From CAVQJU01 sp963729215 (lineage in GTDB: Bacteria; Acidobacteriota; Vicinamibacteria; Vicinamibacterales; CAVVIG01): a stretch of DNA of 64,000 nt. The notes below the pieces were generated by a model that made no database searches, was not told the origin of the DNA, and was given only the letters and a program-made list of their open reading frames with translations. Shown here piece after piece: positions 27,149 through 37,781 of this stretch (the stretch's first letter is position 1; the number at the start of each line of letters is the position of its first letter). The stretch spans positions 434,001 through 498,000 of the forward strand of contig CAVSND010000023.1 of the NCBI GenBank assembly GCA_963729215.1, written 5' to 3'. The translations under genes were made by a program, and so were the position numbers.

Positions 27149-27155
27149 CGCGAAC

Positions 27156-28227
27156 GTGGACGTTCGCGAGTTCGACTTCGATCTCCCTCCCGAACTGATC
27201 GCCCAGGAACCGGCCCAGCAGCGCGGCGGGGCACGGCTGCTCCAACTCGATCGCCGCACCGGCGGCGTCATCCACGGCTCGATTGACGATCTCCCGCTGG
27301 CCCTTCGCGAAGGCGATGTCGTCGTCGTCAACAATACGCGTGTGTTTCCCGCGCGGCTGCTCGGACGGCGTGTGCCGAGCGGAGGCGCGGTCGAATGCCT
27401 CCTGATTGGGCGGGAAGCGAGCGGCGCGGTCGCGTCTGCGATGCCGGGCGCGCAGGATTGGCAGGCGTTGATGCATCCGGGGCAGAAGCTTCGCCCCGGC
27501 GCACGAGTCGTGTTCGAGGGCTACGTGCACGCTGCACGGCGAAGTGCTCGAGCAGCGGTTCTACGGCCGCCGCGTGATTCGGCTGTCGCGTGGGGACGGC
27601 GGATCCGTCGACGATGCGATCGAGGCCATCGGCCACATGCCGCTGCCTCCGTACATCAAGCGGGATGATCGTCCGGCGGACCGCGAACGGTACCAGACCG
27701 TCTTTGCGCGCGAGCGTGGTTCGGTCGCCGCCCCGACCGCAGGTCTGCATTTCACGCCGGCGCTCAACGCCGCGCTCGCCTGGCGCGGCATCGACATCGT
27801 GGAGATCACGCTGCACGTCGGCTACGGGACCTTTCAACCCGTGCGCGTCGATCGCGTCGAAGATCACCGGATCGAGCCCGAACCCTTCACGATTTCCGAG
27901 CCCGCGGCGCTGGCAATCAATCGCGCCAGAGAAGACGAACGCCGGATTATCGCGGTCGGCACCACGACCACGCGGACGCTCGAAGCGGCGGTCGGGCGCG
28001 ACGGGCGCATTGTCGCGGGAACGGGAACGACGGATCTCTTCATCTTTCCTGGTTTCTCTTTTCGCGTCGTGCAGGGATTGCTGACCAACTTTCATCTGCC
28101 GCACTCATCGCTGCTCATGCTGGTGTCCGCGTTCGGCGGCGTCGCGCCCGTGCGCGCCGCATATGCCTCGGCGATCGAGCATCGGTACCGTTTTTACAGC
28201 TACGGCGACGCGATGTTGGTCACGTGA
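27156..28227 (+). CDS. queA: S-adenosylmethionine:tRNA ribosyltransferase-isomerase QueA, frameshifted
   Basis: Adds the epoxycyclopentane precursor to 7-aminomethyl-7-deazaguanine in tRNA during queuosine synthesis. EFDFDLPPELIAQEPAQQR, VVVNNTRVFPARL, TAGLHFTPAL, ITLHVGYGTFQPVR and TNFHLPHSSLLMLVSAFGG are all family blocks. The frame changes at about 27525-27531 (VFEGYVH to LHGEVLEQRF) with one extra base at GCTGC. Repaired length is 356. Two other queuosine genes (queE, queC) lie at 42370-43787. Confidence 0.9.
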
Positions 28228-28255
28228 CGCCGTGGTAAGATCACCGTTTCCACCT

Positions 28256-28332
28256 GCCGGGGTAGCTCAGTTGGTGAGAGCACGCGTCTCATAAGCGCGG
28301 GGTCGACGGTTCGAATCCGTCCCCCGGCACCA
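28256..28332 (+). tRNA. tRNA with CAU anticodon (probably elongator Met)
   Basis: The 7-bp acceptor stem GCCGGGG/CCCCGGC, D arm GCTC-AGTTGGTGA-GAGC, anticodon arm CGCGT-CTCATAA-GCGCG with anticodon CAT, T arm GACGG-TTCGAAT-CCGTC and an encoded CCA are all present. CAU could be elongator Met or, after lysidine modification by TilS, Ile2. Position next to tilS makes Ile2 worth testing. The acceptor pair begins G1-C72, so it is not an initiator. Confidence 0.93.
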
Positions 28333-28348
28333 TAAGAACGGTGGATTT

Positions 28349-28425
28349 GGCAGGACGGGCGGGATCGGCTGGACAGGCGGGCCGGTCCAGCCGGACAGCT
28401 CGCAACCTTTCCTGCCGCGCCCGCC
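28349..28425. repeat. GGCAGG/GGCGGG word element before tilS
   Basis: GGCAGGACGGGCGGG on the left faces CCTGCCGCGCCCGCC on the right. Inside them CGGCTGGAC and GTCCAGCCG form a perfect 9-bp stem. Related words with inverted arms lie at 60224-60275. Confidence 0.65.
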
Positions 28426-28439
28426 TTTCCTTTCCGCCT

Positions 28440-29905
28440 ATGTTGATTTCGACCCTGCGCCGCACAATCGGCCGTTTTGATCTCGCGAAGGCGGGATCGC
28501 GCGTGGTCGTTGCGCTTTCGGGCGGGGCGGACTCAGTCGCTCTCAGCTACCTTATGCGCGAACTCGAGGCGGCCGGCGATCTGAGCCTCGCCGGATTGGC
28601 ACATTTCAATCATCTCCTTCGCGTGGACCCGGACGCGTCTGGCGTGTCACCCGCCGACCGGGACGAGCGATTCTGCGTCTCGCTCGCGGAGACGTTGCGC
28701 GTGCCGATTCTGGTTGAACGCGAGGACGTGCGGCTCCGGGCGAGGCGCGAACGGCGGTCCGTCGAGGACGCGGCGCACGCGGCCCGGCATGCGTTTTTCG
28801 AGCGGGCCCGCTAGCACTTCGACGCGGATGTGGTCGCGGTCGGTCACACACGTGACGATCAAGCCGAGACGTTTCTGCTGCGGCTGCTGCGTGGAGCCGG
28901 TCCTCGCGGACTTGCCGCGATGCATCCTCGTCACGGCGTCATCATCCGGCCGCTGATCGAGTGCCGCCGCGCCGATCTGCGCGAGTACCTCTCGGCACGG
29001 CGTATTCCGCACGTGGAGGACGAAACCAACTGCGATATCAGCGTTCCCCGCAACCGCGTGAGGGCCGAGCTACTGCCCCTGCTCGAGGCCCGCTTCAATC
29101 CCGCTATCGTCGACGTGCTCGCCGATCAGGCCGAACTGGCGCGGGGCGAGTGGAGCTGGATGGAGCAGCAGATCGCGGGGAGTGCACTGGAACCGACCCC
29201 TGATCGCGACGAACCCAACGCGCTCGACGCTGCCGGTGCGCGAGCTGGAGCGCGCCCCGGTCGCCCTCGCTCGTATGGCTGTTTGGACGGCAATGACAGC
29301 GGCGGCCCGAGGGCGTCCGGTGTCGTTCCGGCATGTCGAAGATGCGCTCCAGCTCATCCAATCTTCCGGCACAGGTGGACGAGGGAGCAGACGCGCCGAT
29401 AGAGTGTCTGATAAATCAGGGAAGTCGATCGACGCGCCGGGCCACGTCGTGGAACGCGTTGGCTCGCGGCTCGTCTTAAGAGAGAGGGCGGCCAACGCGG
29501 CGCGCGCTGCGTTTCGGTATCAGCTGCCCGTTCCCGGCGAAGTTGAGCTGCCGGAAGCAGGGTGCGTGGTATCAGCCGAGCCGGTGTCAGCCGGGCTTGG
29601 CGTCGAAGCGCTCCGTGCAACGGCGGGCAATCGGGCCTCAGCGGTGGTCAGGATGCCTGGCGCCGCTCGCCGTCCGGAATCGGCGCCCCGGGGACCGTTT
29701 CCGGCCGCTCGGGCTCGACGGCGAGAAGAAGCTGCAGGACTTCTTCGTGGACAGGAAAGTGGTGCGTCGGCTGCGCGACGGCGTGCCTTTGATCGTGGAC
29801 GACTCGGACCGGATTGTCTGGGTCGCCGGGCACGGTATCGACGAGGCGTTTCGGGTAACCGATGCCTCGCAAGCCGTGGTAATCTTGAAACTTAGGCCGG
29901 TCTGA
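28440..29905 (+). CDS. tilS: tRNA(Ile)-lysidine synthetase TilS, disrupted by a stop and two frameshifts
   Basis: Modifies C34 of tRNA-Ile(CAU). PP-loop VALSGGADSVAL, VGHTRDDQAETFLLRLLRG, ISVPRNRVRAELLPLLEARFNP and the C-terminal NRRPGDRFRPLGLDGEKKLQDFF are characteristic. Three lesions occur: an in-frame TAG at 28812 (RAR-stop-HFDADVVAVGHT), a +1 shift at about 29229 beside GCTGC, and a +1 shift at about 29656 beside CCTGG. Repaired length is 487, normal for the family. TilS is usually essential, so a real triple knock-out is unlikely. The ATG at 28440 was chosen by homology. Confidence 0.85.
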
Positions 29906-29941
29906 CGGCGGCTTGACCTCGCTCAAGTTTGGAGGCTTTGC

Positions 29942-31861
<1,920 letters not shown>

Positions 31862-31862
31862 T

Positions 31863-31933
31863 GCAGTCCGCAGTCGGCAGGCCGCAGTCGACAGTCTCTG
31901 TTTCCGACTGCTGACTGCCGGCTGGCGACTGCA
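31863..31933. repeat. GCAGTC/GACTGC inverted word element between ftsH and folP
   Basis: GCAGTCCGCAGTCGGC and further copies on the left (31863-31895) face GACTGCTGACTGCCGG and GCGACTGCAG on the right (31905-31933). The arms fold into an imperfect stem of about 30 bp with a short T-containing loop. It begins directly after the ftsH stop. Confidence 0.7.
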
Positions 31934-31942
31934 GACGACACC

Positions 31943-32809
31943 GTGTTTCCGCCGCGCCACTCGTATTCCATCTCGCTTCCATCAGGTGGTTCCCTCGATC
32001 TGGGCGTCCGCCCACTCGTCATGGGCATCCTCAACATCACGCCGGACTCGTTTGCCGAGGCCCGTGCGCTGACGCCCGGCGATGCCGTGGAGATGGCGCT
32101 CCGGATGGAAGGCGACGGCGCGGACCTCATCGACATTGGCGGAGAATCGACGCGGCCGGGCGCCGAGCCGGTCGGCGCCGACGAAGAGGCTGCTCGCGTC
32201 CTGCCGGTCATCGAGGCCCTCCACGGCCGCCTTCGGGTTCCGATTTCCATCGACACTTACAAATCGTCAGTCGCTGACCGCGCACTCGCCTCGGGTGCCG
32301 GCATCGTGAACGATGTCAGCGGCCTGCTGTACGATGCGGAGATGGCTGGCGTTGTCGCCTCGCGCGGCGCCGCCGTTGTTCTGATGCACACCCGCGGTCG
32401 CCCGAAGACGATGTATAACGAGGCGCTCTACACGGACCTTGTGTCCGAGGTGACGCTGGAACTGCGGGACCGGATGGCTCGCGCCACGGCAGCCGGCGTG
32501 CCTGCCGGCCAGATCCTGGTCGACCCCGGTTTAGGGTTTGCCAAACAGCCACAGCATAGTTATGGTGTGCTTGCGCGGCTTCCCGAGATTGCGGCGGCGC
32601 TGGACCGTCCGATCCTGGTTGGACCCTCGCGCAAGTCGTTCCTGCGGGAGGCCGCCGGCGGCCGCGCGGCCCCCGACCGCGACTGGGCATCGGCGGCCGC
32701 TGTGACGTCAGCCGTCCTGAGCGGCGCCCACATCATTCGCGTGCACGCGGTCGCCGAGATGGTGCAGGTCGTCCGCGCGGCCGAGGCTATACGTGGGGCT
32801 CGAGGCTGA
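31943..32809 (+). CDS. folP: dihydropteroate synthase FolP
   Basis: Joins p-aminobenzoate to the pterin pyrophosphate in folate synthesis. Signatures are MGILNITPDSFAEA, DIGGESTRPGAEPV, ISIDTYKSSVA, INDVSGL-like IVNDVSGLLYD and LVGPSRKSFL. 288 residues. The GTG start lies just after the word element, with no strong ribosome site. Confidence 0.95.
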   Translation: MFPPRHSYSISLPSGGSLDLGVRPLVMGILNITPDSFAEARALTPGDAVEMALRMEGDGADLIDIGGESTRPGAEPVGADEEAARVLPVIEALHGRLRVPISIDTYKSSVADRALASGAGIVNDVSGLLYDAEMAGVVASRGAAVVLMHTRGRPKTMYNEALYTDLVSEVTLELRDRMARATAAGVPAGQILVDPGLGFAKQPQHSYGVLARLPEIAAALDRPILVGPSRKSFLREAAGGRAAPDRDWASAAAVTSAVLSGAHIIRVHAVAEMVQVVRAAEAIRGARG

Positions 32810-32815
32810 AGGTAC

Positions 32816-32834
32816 AGGGCTACAATTCAGCCCT
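32816..32834 (+). promoter_or_regulatory. hairpin with embedded TACAAT before cdaA
   Basis: AGGGCT-ACAATTC-AGCCCT forms a 6-bp stem; the hexamer TACAAT (32821-32826) spans the 5' stem and loop and could be a -10 for cdaA, whose ATG is 27 bases downstream. Either reading is tentative. Confidence 0.3.
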
Positions 32835-32852
32835 TAGCCGTCAACCCTACTC

Positions 32853-33668
32853 ATGCACTGGATCACGACCTTCCTGCGCCGTCCTCCCATCAGCATGTGG
32901 GATATCGCCGATATCCTCGTGGTGTCGGTGCTCATTTACGCCGTCCTGAACCTCATCAAGGGAACGCGCGCCGTGCAGATGGCCACGGGTGCCCTCCTGC
33001 TGGTGGCTGTCTTCTATGTCTCGCGGTTCAGCCGGCTGGATACGTTCAACTGGCTGGTGCGGAACGTTCTCGGGTACATCGTCTTCGCGATCATCGTGCT
33101 GTTCCAGTCGGATATCAGGCGCGCGCTCGCCCACCTGGGCCGTGCGCCCTTCTTCCGGTACCTGACGACTGAGGAATCAGCCGAGGATGTCGTCGAGGAG
33201 CTGGTCATCGCCGCGAACCTGCTGGCCACGCAGCGTGTTGGCGCGATCATCGCCATCGAACGGCTGATTGGCTTGCGCAGCTACATCGAGGGCGGCATCG
33301 CCCTCGACGCCGTGCTCACCTACGACCTGATCGTGAGCATTTTTCAGCGGTCTTCCCCCCTCCATGACGGCGCGGTGATCGTGCAGAACGATCGAGTGGC
33401 AGCGGCCGCGTGCTTCCTCCCGCTGACCGTCAACCCAAAGCTGGCCAAGGAACTGGGCTCGCGGCACCGCGCCGCGATTGGCCTCACCGAGGAAAACGAC
33501 TCCGTCGCGCTTGTCGTGTCCGAAGAAACCGGCACCGTCTCGATCGTCGTCGACGGACAGATCGAACGTGGAATCGATCCGGGAGAGCTGCGCGCGCGCT
33601 TGCGGGCGCTTATTCTCGGCAAACGATCCGCACCATCACGCAGTCAGGCCCGAGTGCAGGACCCGTGA
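32853..33668 (+). CDS. cdaA: diadenylate cyclase CdaA
   Basis: Makes cyclic di-AMP from two ATP at the membrane. Three N-terminal membrane segments (about 17-90) precede the DisA_N cyclase domain with SSPLHDGAVIVQ and the nucleotide-binding SRHRAAIGLTEENDS. 271 residues. It is first in the conserved cdaA-cdaR-glmM cluster. Confidence 0.95.
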   Translation: MHWITTFLRRPPISMWDIADILVVSVLIYAVLNLIKGTRAVQMATGALLLVAVFYVSRFSRLDTFNWLVRNVLGYIVFAIIVLFQSDIRRALAHLGRAPFFRYLTTEESAEDVVEELVIAANLLATQRVGAIIAIERLIGLRSYIEGGIALDAVLTYDLIVSIFQRSSPLHDGAVIVQNDRVAAAACFLPLTVNPKLAKELGSRHRAAIGLTEENDSVALVVSEETGTVSIVVDGQIERGIDPGELRARLRALILGKRSAPSRSQARVQDP

Positions 33669-34588
33669 AGCGCATGTGGCCGTTCCGGCATCTCGGTCTG
33701 AAGTTGACGTCAGTTGGTCTCGCCGTGCTGCTGTGGATGACCGTATCCGGGGAAGAGACGGTCGAGCGCGGCCTGCGCGTCCCGCTCGAACTGCAACAAT
33801 TCCCGTCGGACCTCGAAATCCTGGGCGAGGCTCCGTCCACCGTGGACGTGCGCGTGCGCGGCACGTCTGGCGCGTTGAGCCGCGTCGCCTCCGGCGACGT
33901 CGTCGCGGTCCTCGACCTGCACGCGGCACGTGCGGGCAACCGGCTGTTTCCGCTGACGCCCGATCTCGTGCATGCGCCCATCGGTGTCGATGTGGTGCAG
34001 GTGGTGCCGTCGACCGTGGCCCTCGCGTTCGAGCCGTCCGTGACGAGGGAAGTGCCGGTCGTGGCCTCGACCGAGGGGATGCCGGCGCCGGGCTTTGTTC
34101 TGGGCAAGGTGACCGTTGCGCCTGATCGCGTGGAAATCGTCGGCCCGGAAACCGCCGTCAAACGCGCACGCGACGCGATGACCGAGACGATCTCCGTGGC
34201 CGATCTCCGCGAATCGGCAATCGCTGAGGTCACGATCGGGTTGGTCGATCCGGCCCTGCGCCTCAAGACGCCGCGGACCGTGACGGTCACGTTGCCGATC
34301 CTTCCGGGACCGGTGGAGCGCACCGTACGAAATCGTCCCATTCATCTGCGCAACCTGGGCGCTCATCTGTCCGCCCAGGCGATGCCTGTCGTCGTGGATG
34401 TCGGCCTGCGCGGCAGCCGCGAGTCGCTGTCCGGACTCGACGCCGACGACGTCACGGCGTTTATCGACGTCGTGGGCCTTGGGCCAGGCGACTACATGCT
34501 CGGTGTCCACGCCGACTCGGATAAAGCCGGTGTGATGCATATCGATCCAGCCACGGTAGAGGTTCGAATCACCAGTGCCAAAGACTGA
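33665..34588 (+). CDS. cdaR: YbbR-domain protein, CdaA regulator CdaR
   Basis: 307 residues: one N-terminal membrane anchor (LGLKLTSVGLAVLLWMTV), then extracytoplasmic YbbR-like repeats rich in beta strands (VDVRVRGTSGALSRV, VEIVGPETAVKRA). In Firmicutes CdaR modulates CdaA. The GTG overlaps the cdaA stop (GTGA). The second start option is ATG 33674. Confidence 0.85.
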   Translation: MKRMWPFRHLGLKLTSVGLAVLLWMTVSGEETVERGLRVPLELQQFPSDLEILGEAPSTVDVRVRGTSGALSRVASGDVVAVLDLHAARAGNRLFPLTPDLVHAPIGVDVVQVVPSTVALAFEPSVTREVPVVASTEGMPAPGFVLGKVTVAPDRVEIVGPETAVKRARDAMTETISVADLRESAIAEVTIGLVDPALRLKTPRTVTVTLPILPGPVERTVRNRPIHLRNLGAHLSAQAMPVVVDVGLRGSRESLSGLDADDVTAFIDVVGLGPGDYMLGVHADSDKAGVMHIDPATVEVRITSAKD

Positions 34589-35951
34589 ACACCCGCCTGC
34601 GCCACGCTTGTTCGGGACGGACGGCGTGCGCGGCGCCGCCGGTCAGTATCCCCTCGACGCGCCGACCGTCCGGCGGCTTGGCGCCGCGCTGGTCCGCGCC
34701 CTGCCTCGCGGGAGCGATTTCAGCCCGGCCCGGCTGCTCGTCGGCCGCGATACGCGTGAGTCGGGTGAATGGATTGAAGCCGAACTGGCCTGCGGCGCGT
34801 CCGGGGAGCGGGCTATGGTGACGAGCGCGGGCGTCGTGCCAACACCAGCGGTCGCGTATCTGACGCGGTCGGTCGGGTACGACGCCGGCATCGTGATTTC
34901 CGCCTCGCACAATCCGTTCGCGGACAACGGCATCAAGGTGTTCTCCGGCAAGGGCGAGAAGTTCACCGAATCGGTGGAACGCGAGGTCGAGGAGATTGTC
35001 GCCGATGCTTCGTGGGCTGCGGCGACGGGTCAGGCGCGAGCGGTTGACCACGGTCAGCGCCTCGATGCCTATCTCGATCATTTGCGCGCGGTCTTCCCGG
35101 AGGCGTCCGATCTGCGCGATTTCAAGCTCGCCGTCGATTGTGCGAATGGCGCCACGTCGGTCGCCGCGCCAGCGCTCTTCGCGAGCCTGGGCATCGACGC
35201 CCTCGTCATCGGGAATAAGTCCGATGGCCGGAACATCAACCAGGATTGCGGATCGACGCATCCCGAATTGCTTGCGCGTACCGTTGTCGAACGCGGATGC
35301 GACATGGGCGTGGCGTTCGATGGCGACGGCGACCGTGCGATCTTCGTGAACCACACGGGCGACGTGATCAACGGCGATGCCGTCCTGCTGATGTGCGCGC
35401 GGCAGTTTCAGCGCGAAGGACGGTTGCGCGGGAACGTGATCGTGGCGACCGTCATGAGCAACATCGGCCTCGAGATCGCCTGCCGCGAATCGGGCATCAG
35501 CCTCGTGCGTTGTCCCGTCGGCGACAAGTACGTCATGGAGGAGATGCTCAAGGCTGACGTCTCTCTTGGTGGCGAGCAATCCGGCCACGTCATCTTCTCC
35601 GACTACCTTTACACGGGCGATGGCCTCTGTACTGCCCTGAACGTCCTCAGGACCATCGTGCGATCGGGCCGGACGCTGGCCAGCCTGGCGTCGGACCTGA
35701 CGAACTACCCGCAGGTGCTCTTGAACGTGCGCGTGCGCGAGAAGGTCGATCTCCAGTCCGTGCCCGCCGTGGCAGCCGCGATTGCGGCAGTGGAATCTCG
35801 CGTCTCCGGTGACGGTGGCCAGGGACGCCTGCTCGTTCGGTACTCGGGCACAGAACCCCTCCTGCGAGTCATGCTCGAGGGCCGGCACGAGAACGAAATC
35901 CGGGCCTGGGCCCAGGAGATCGTCGACGTCGTGAAGACCCACTTGGGATAA
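34575..35951 (+). CDS. glmM: phosphoglucosamine mutase GlmM
   Basis: Converts glucosamine-6-phosphate to the 1-phosphate for peptidoglycan precursors. LFGTDGVRGAA, the phosphoserine loop VISASHNPFADNGIKVF, metal loop FDGDGDR, sugar loop GGEQSGHVI and phosphate loop RYSGTEPLLRVM are all present. 458 residues. It overlaps cdaR by 14 bases. In other bacteria GlmM binds CdaA and tunes c-di-AMP output. Confidence 0.97.
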   Translation: MPKTEHPPAPRLFGTDGVRGAAGQYPLDAPTVRRLGAALVRALPRGSDFSPARLLVGRDTRESGEWIEAELACGASGERAMVTSAGVVPTPAVAYLTRSVGYDAGIVISASHNPFADNGIKVFSGKGEKFTESVEREVEEIVADASWAAATGQARAVDHGQRLDAYLDHLRAVFPEASDLRDFKLAVDCANGATSVAAPALFASLGIDALVIGNKSDGRNINQDCGSTHPELLARTVVERGCDMGVAFDGDGDRAIFVNHTGDVINGDAVLLMCARQFQREGRLRGNVIVATVMSNIGLEIACRESGISLVRCPVGDKYVMEEMLKADVSLGGEQSGHVIFSDYLYTGDGLCTALNVLRTIVRSGRTLASLASDLTNYPQVLLNVRVREKVDLQSVPAVAAAIAAVESRVSGDGGQGRLLVRYSGTEPLLRVMLEGRHENEIRAWAQEIVDVVKTHLG

Positions 35952-35954
35952 CGA

Positions 35955-36061
35955 ATCTGGTCATTTGGTCATCTAGTCATCTGGTCATCGTTTTGAGATT
36001 CTTCCGATTTCAAAAACTGGCCAGCAATGACCAGATGACCCGATGACCAGATAACCAAATT
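35955..36061. repeat. GTCATCTG/GATGACCA inverted word element, copy 2
   Basis: The left arm (35955-35994) and right arm (36014-36061) repeat the words of copy 1, with a loop near 35995-36013. The right arm carries three mini-frames of the M-T-R-stop or M-T-stop kind and ends just before the pdxJ ATG. Confidence 0.8.
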
Positions 36062-36062
36062 C

Positions 36063-36797
36063 ATGATTCGATTGTCGGTAAACGTCAACAAAGTGGCGAC
36101 GCTGCGGAACTCGCGCGGCGGCCGTTCTCCTGACGTGATCGAGGCGGTGGAGGCGTGCATCGCCGCCGGGGCGCCGGGCATCACCGTGCATCCGCGGGCC
36201 GATCGTCGTCACATCGCGCCTGCCGATGTGCGCGACATCGCGCGCGCACTAGCGGGCAGTGGGATCGAGTTCAACATCGAGGGTGATCCGCGGCCGGAGC
36301 TGATCCAGCTGGTCGAACAGGTCCGCCCGGATCAGTGCACGCTTGTTCCTGTCGTCGCCGGCGAGATCACCAGCCAGGCCGGCTGGCAACCCGGTCCGCA
36401 GACTGACGGGCTGGGTGATGTGGTGCGCCGGTTCAAGTCCAACGGGATACGCGTCAGCCTTTTCGTCGATCCGGAGGCCGGCCCGATCGAGTGGGCGGCA
36501 TCGGTCGGCGCCGATCGCGTCGAGCTGTACACCGAACCATTCGCCCGCGCATTCGAACGTGGAGCGGAGGCCGGGCTGGCGTCGTTCGAGACCTACGCCG
36601 CGGCGGCGCGTCTCGCCGCTTCACTGGGCCTGGGCATTAACGCCGGTCACGATCTCGACCTGGCCAACCTGACGGTGTTCCGCGGGCTGCCATTCCTGGA
36701 TGAGGTCTCGATTGGCCATGCCATCGTGTCGCGCGCGCTGTTTGTCGGGCTCGACACCGTCGTTCGCGAGTACCTCGATGTTCTGGCGGCCGCCTGA
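36063..36797 (+). CDS. pdxJ: pyridoxine 5'-phosphate synthase PdxJ
   Basis: Condenses 1-deoxyxylulose-5-phosphate with an aminoacetone phosphate in vitamin B6 synthesis. LSVNVNKVATLRN, GITVHPRADRRHI, EFNIEGDP, CTLVPV and LGINAGHDL give the phosphate- and substrate-binding loops. 244 residues. The ATG directly follows the word element and no ribosome site is seen. Confidence 0.95.
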   Translation: MIRLSVNVNKVATLRNSRGGRSPDVIEAVEACIAAGAPGITVHPRADRRHIAPADVRDIARALAGSGIEFNIEGDPRPELIQLVEQVRPDQCTLVPVVAGEITSQAGWQPGPQTDGLGDVVRRFKSNGIRVSLFVDPEAGPIEWAASVGADRVELYTEPFARAFERGAEAGLASFETYAAAARLAASLGLGINAGHDLDLANLTVFRGLPFLDEVSIGHAIVSRALFVGLDTVVREYLDVLAAA

Positions 36798-36810
36798 TAT
36801 GATTCGGATG

Positions 36811-36878
36811 AATCACAAAGCTCACCAAGTCCACGGAGAAGAGCAAGTTACGGTCTTTGTGGGCTGTGTGATCGTGGT
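36811..36878. repeat. CACAAAG/CTTTGTG inverted word element
   Basis: AATCACAAAGCTCACCAAG on the left faces CTTTGTGGGCTGTGTGAT on the right, with a loop of about 20 bases. It has the same design as the other word elements but a different word. It lies between pdxJ and the TPR gene. Confidence 0.55.
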
Positions 36879-36905
36879 GGGTGTTACAACAGACATCGTG
36901 GTTTC

Positions 36906-37518
36906 ATGAAAAGCGAATCGATCGCGTACGGAATCGCCGGCGTGGCCTTTGGCCTGATCGCGGGATGGATTATCGGCACCCAGCAAGCCGCGCCCCGGAC
37001 CGCGGCGGCGCCGCCCGCCCAGGCGGCCGCGCCAGCCCAGAGCGCCGGCACTCCCCGCGCCGCCATCCTGGATGATGCGAAGGTGACGGCGTTGAAATCC
37101 GTCGCCGAACGGCAGCCCACCAACGCCCAGCCTCGAGCGGAGCTCGCGAATCTTTATTTCGACGCCGAGCGCTACGACGATGCGATCAGCCTGGTACCAG
37201 GAGGCGTTGAAGCTCACGCCGAACGACGTGAACCTCAGCACCGATCTGGGCGTGTGCTACTACTACACGAACCAGGCAGACAAAGCGCTGGCGCAGCTGT
37301 CGCATTCGCTCAGCATCGATGCCAAGCATACGAAGACGCTGTTGAACGTCGGCATCGTAAAAGCGTTCGGCAAACAGGATTTGGATGGCGCGACGAAGGC
37401 CTGGCAACAGGTGGTCGAGCTCGCGCCTGACAGCCCCGAAGGGCAGGCCGCGAAGCGCGCGCTCGACACGCTGCGTTCGGCGCACCCGGCGACCGGCGGA
37501 ACCAAGCCTGGAGGCTAG
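36906..37518 (+). CDS. membrane-anchored TPR protein, frameshifted
   Basis: An N-terminal membrane segment (IAYGIAGVAFGLIAGWIIG) and an Ala/Pro-rich linker lead to three tetratricopeptide repeats (ARAELANLYFDAERYDDAI-type, VNLSTDLGVCYYYTNQADKAL, TLLNVGIVKAFGKQDLDGA). The frame changes at about 37190 inside the first repeat, DDAIS to WYQEALKLTP, with one extra C at CCTGG. Repaired length is 203. It probably scaffolds an envelope complex; the partner is unknown. Confidence 0.75.
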
Positions 37519-37520
37519 CG

Positions 37521-37781
37521 GTGTTCCGGCTCGCGCTGTTCGTGATCCTCTCGATTTTCGTCGCCAGGGCGTTCTGGCGATTGGTTGACGGCATCATCGC
37601 CGGCATGTCCGGGCAACCGTCCGGGGCGGGCAGGGAGATCAGGGGCGTGCAGATGGCCCGCGATCCGGTGTGCGGCACGTACGTCGTCCCGGATCGCGCC
37701 GTCGCCGTCAGCGACGGGCGGCAGCAGGTCTTCTTCTGTTCGACGGTCTGCCGCGACAAATACCGGGCACAGGCAGGATGA
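37521..37781 (+). CDS. small membrane protein with YHS/TRASH-like metal motif
   Basis: 86 residues: one membrane helix (FRLALFVILSIFVARAFW), a short linker, then ARDPVCGTYVV and FFCSTVCRDKY, the two-part cysteine pattern of YHS/TRASH metal-sensing domains. GTG start, 2 bases after the TPR gene; its stop overlaps the aldolase ATG (ATGA). It is likely cotranscribed with the microcompartment genes, though its place in that system is unknown. Confidence 0.7.
   Translation: MFRLALFVILSIFVARAFWRLVDGIIAGMSGQPSGAGREIRGVQMARDPVCGTYVVPDRAVAVSDGRQQVFFCSTVCRDKYRAQAG

Noticed and set aside
28256..28332. Initiator tRNA-Met.
   Set aside because: The acceptor stem has a normal G1-C72 pair and the anticodon stem lacks the three G-C pairs typical of initiators.
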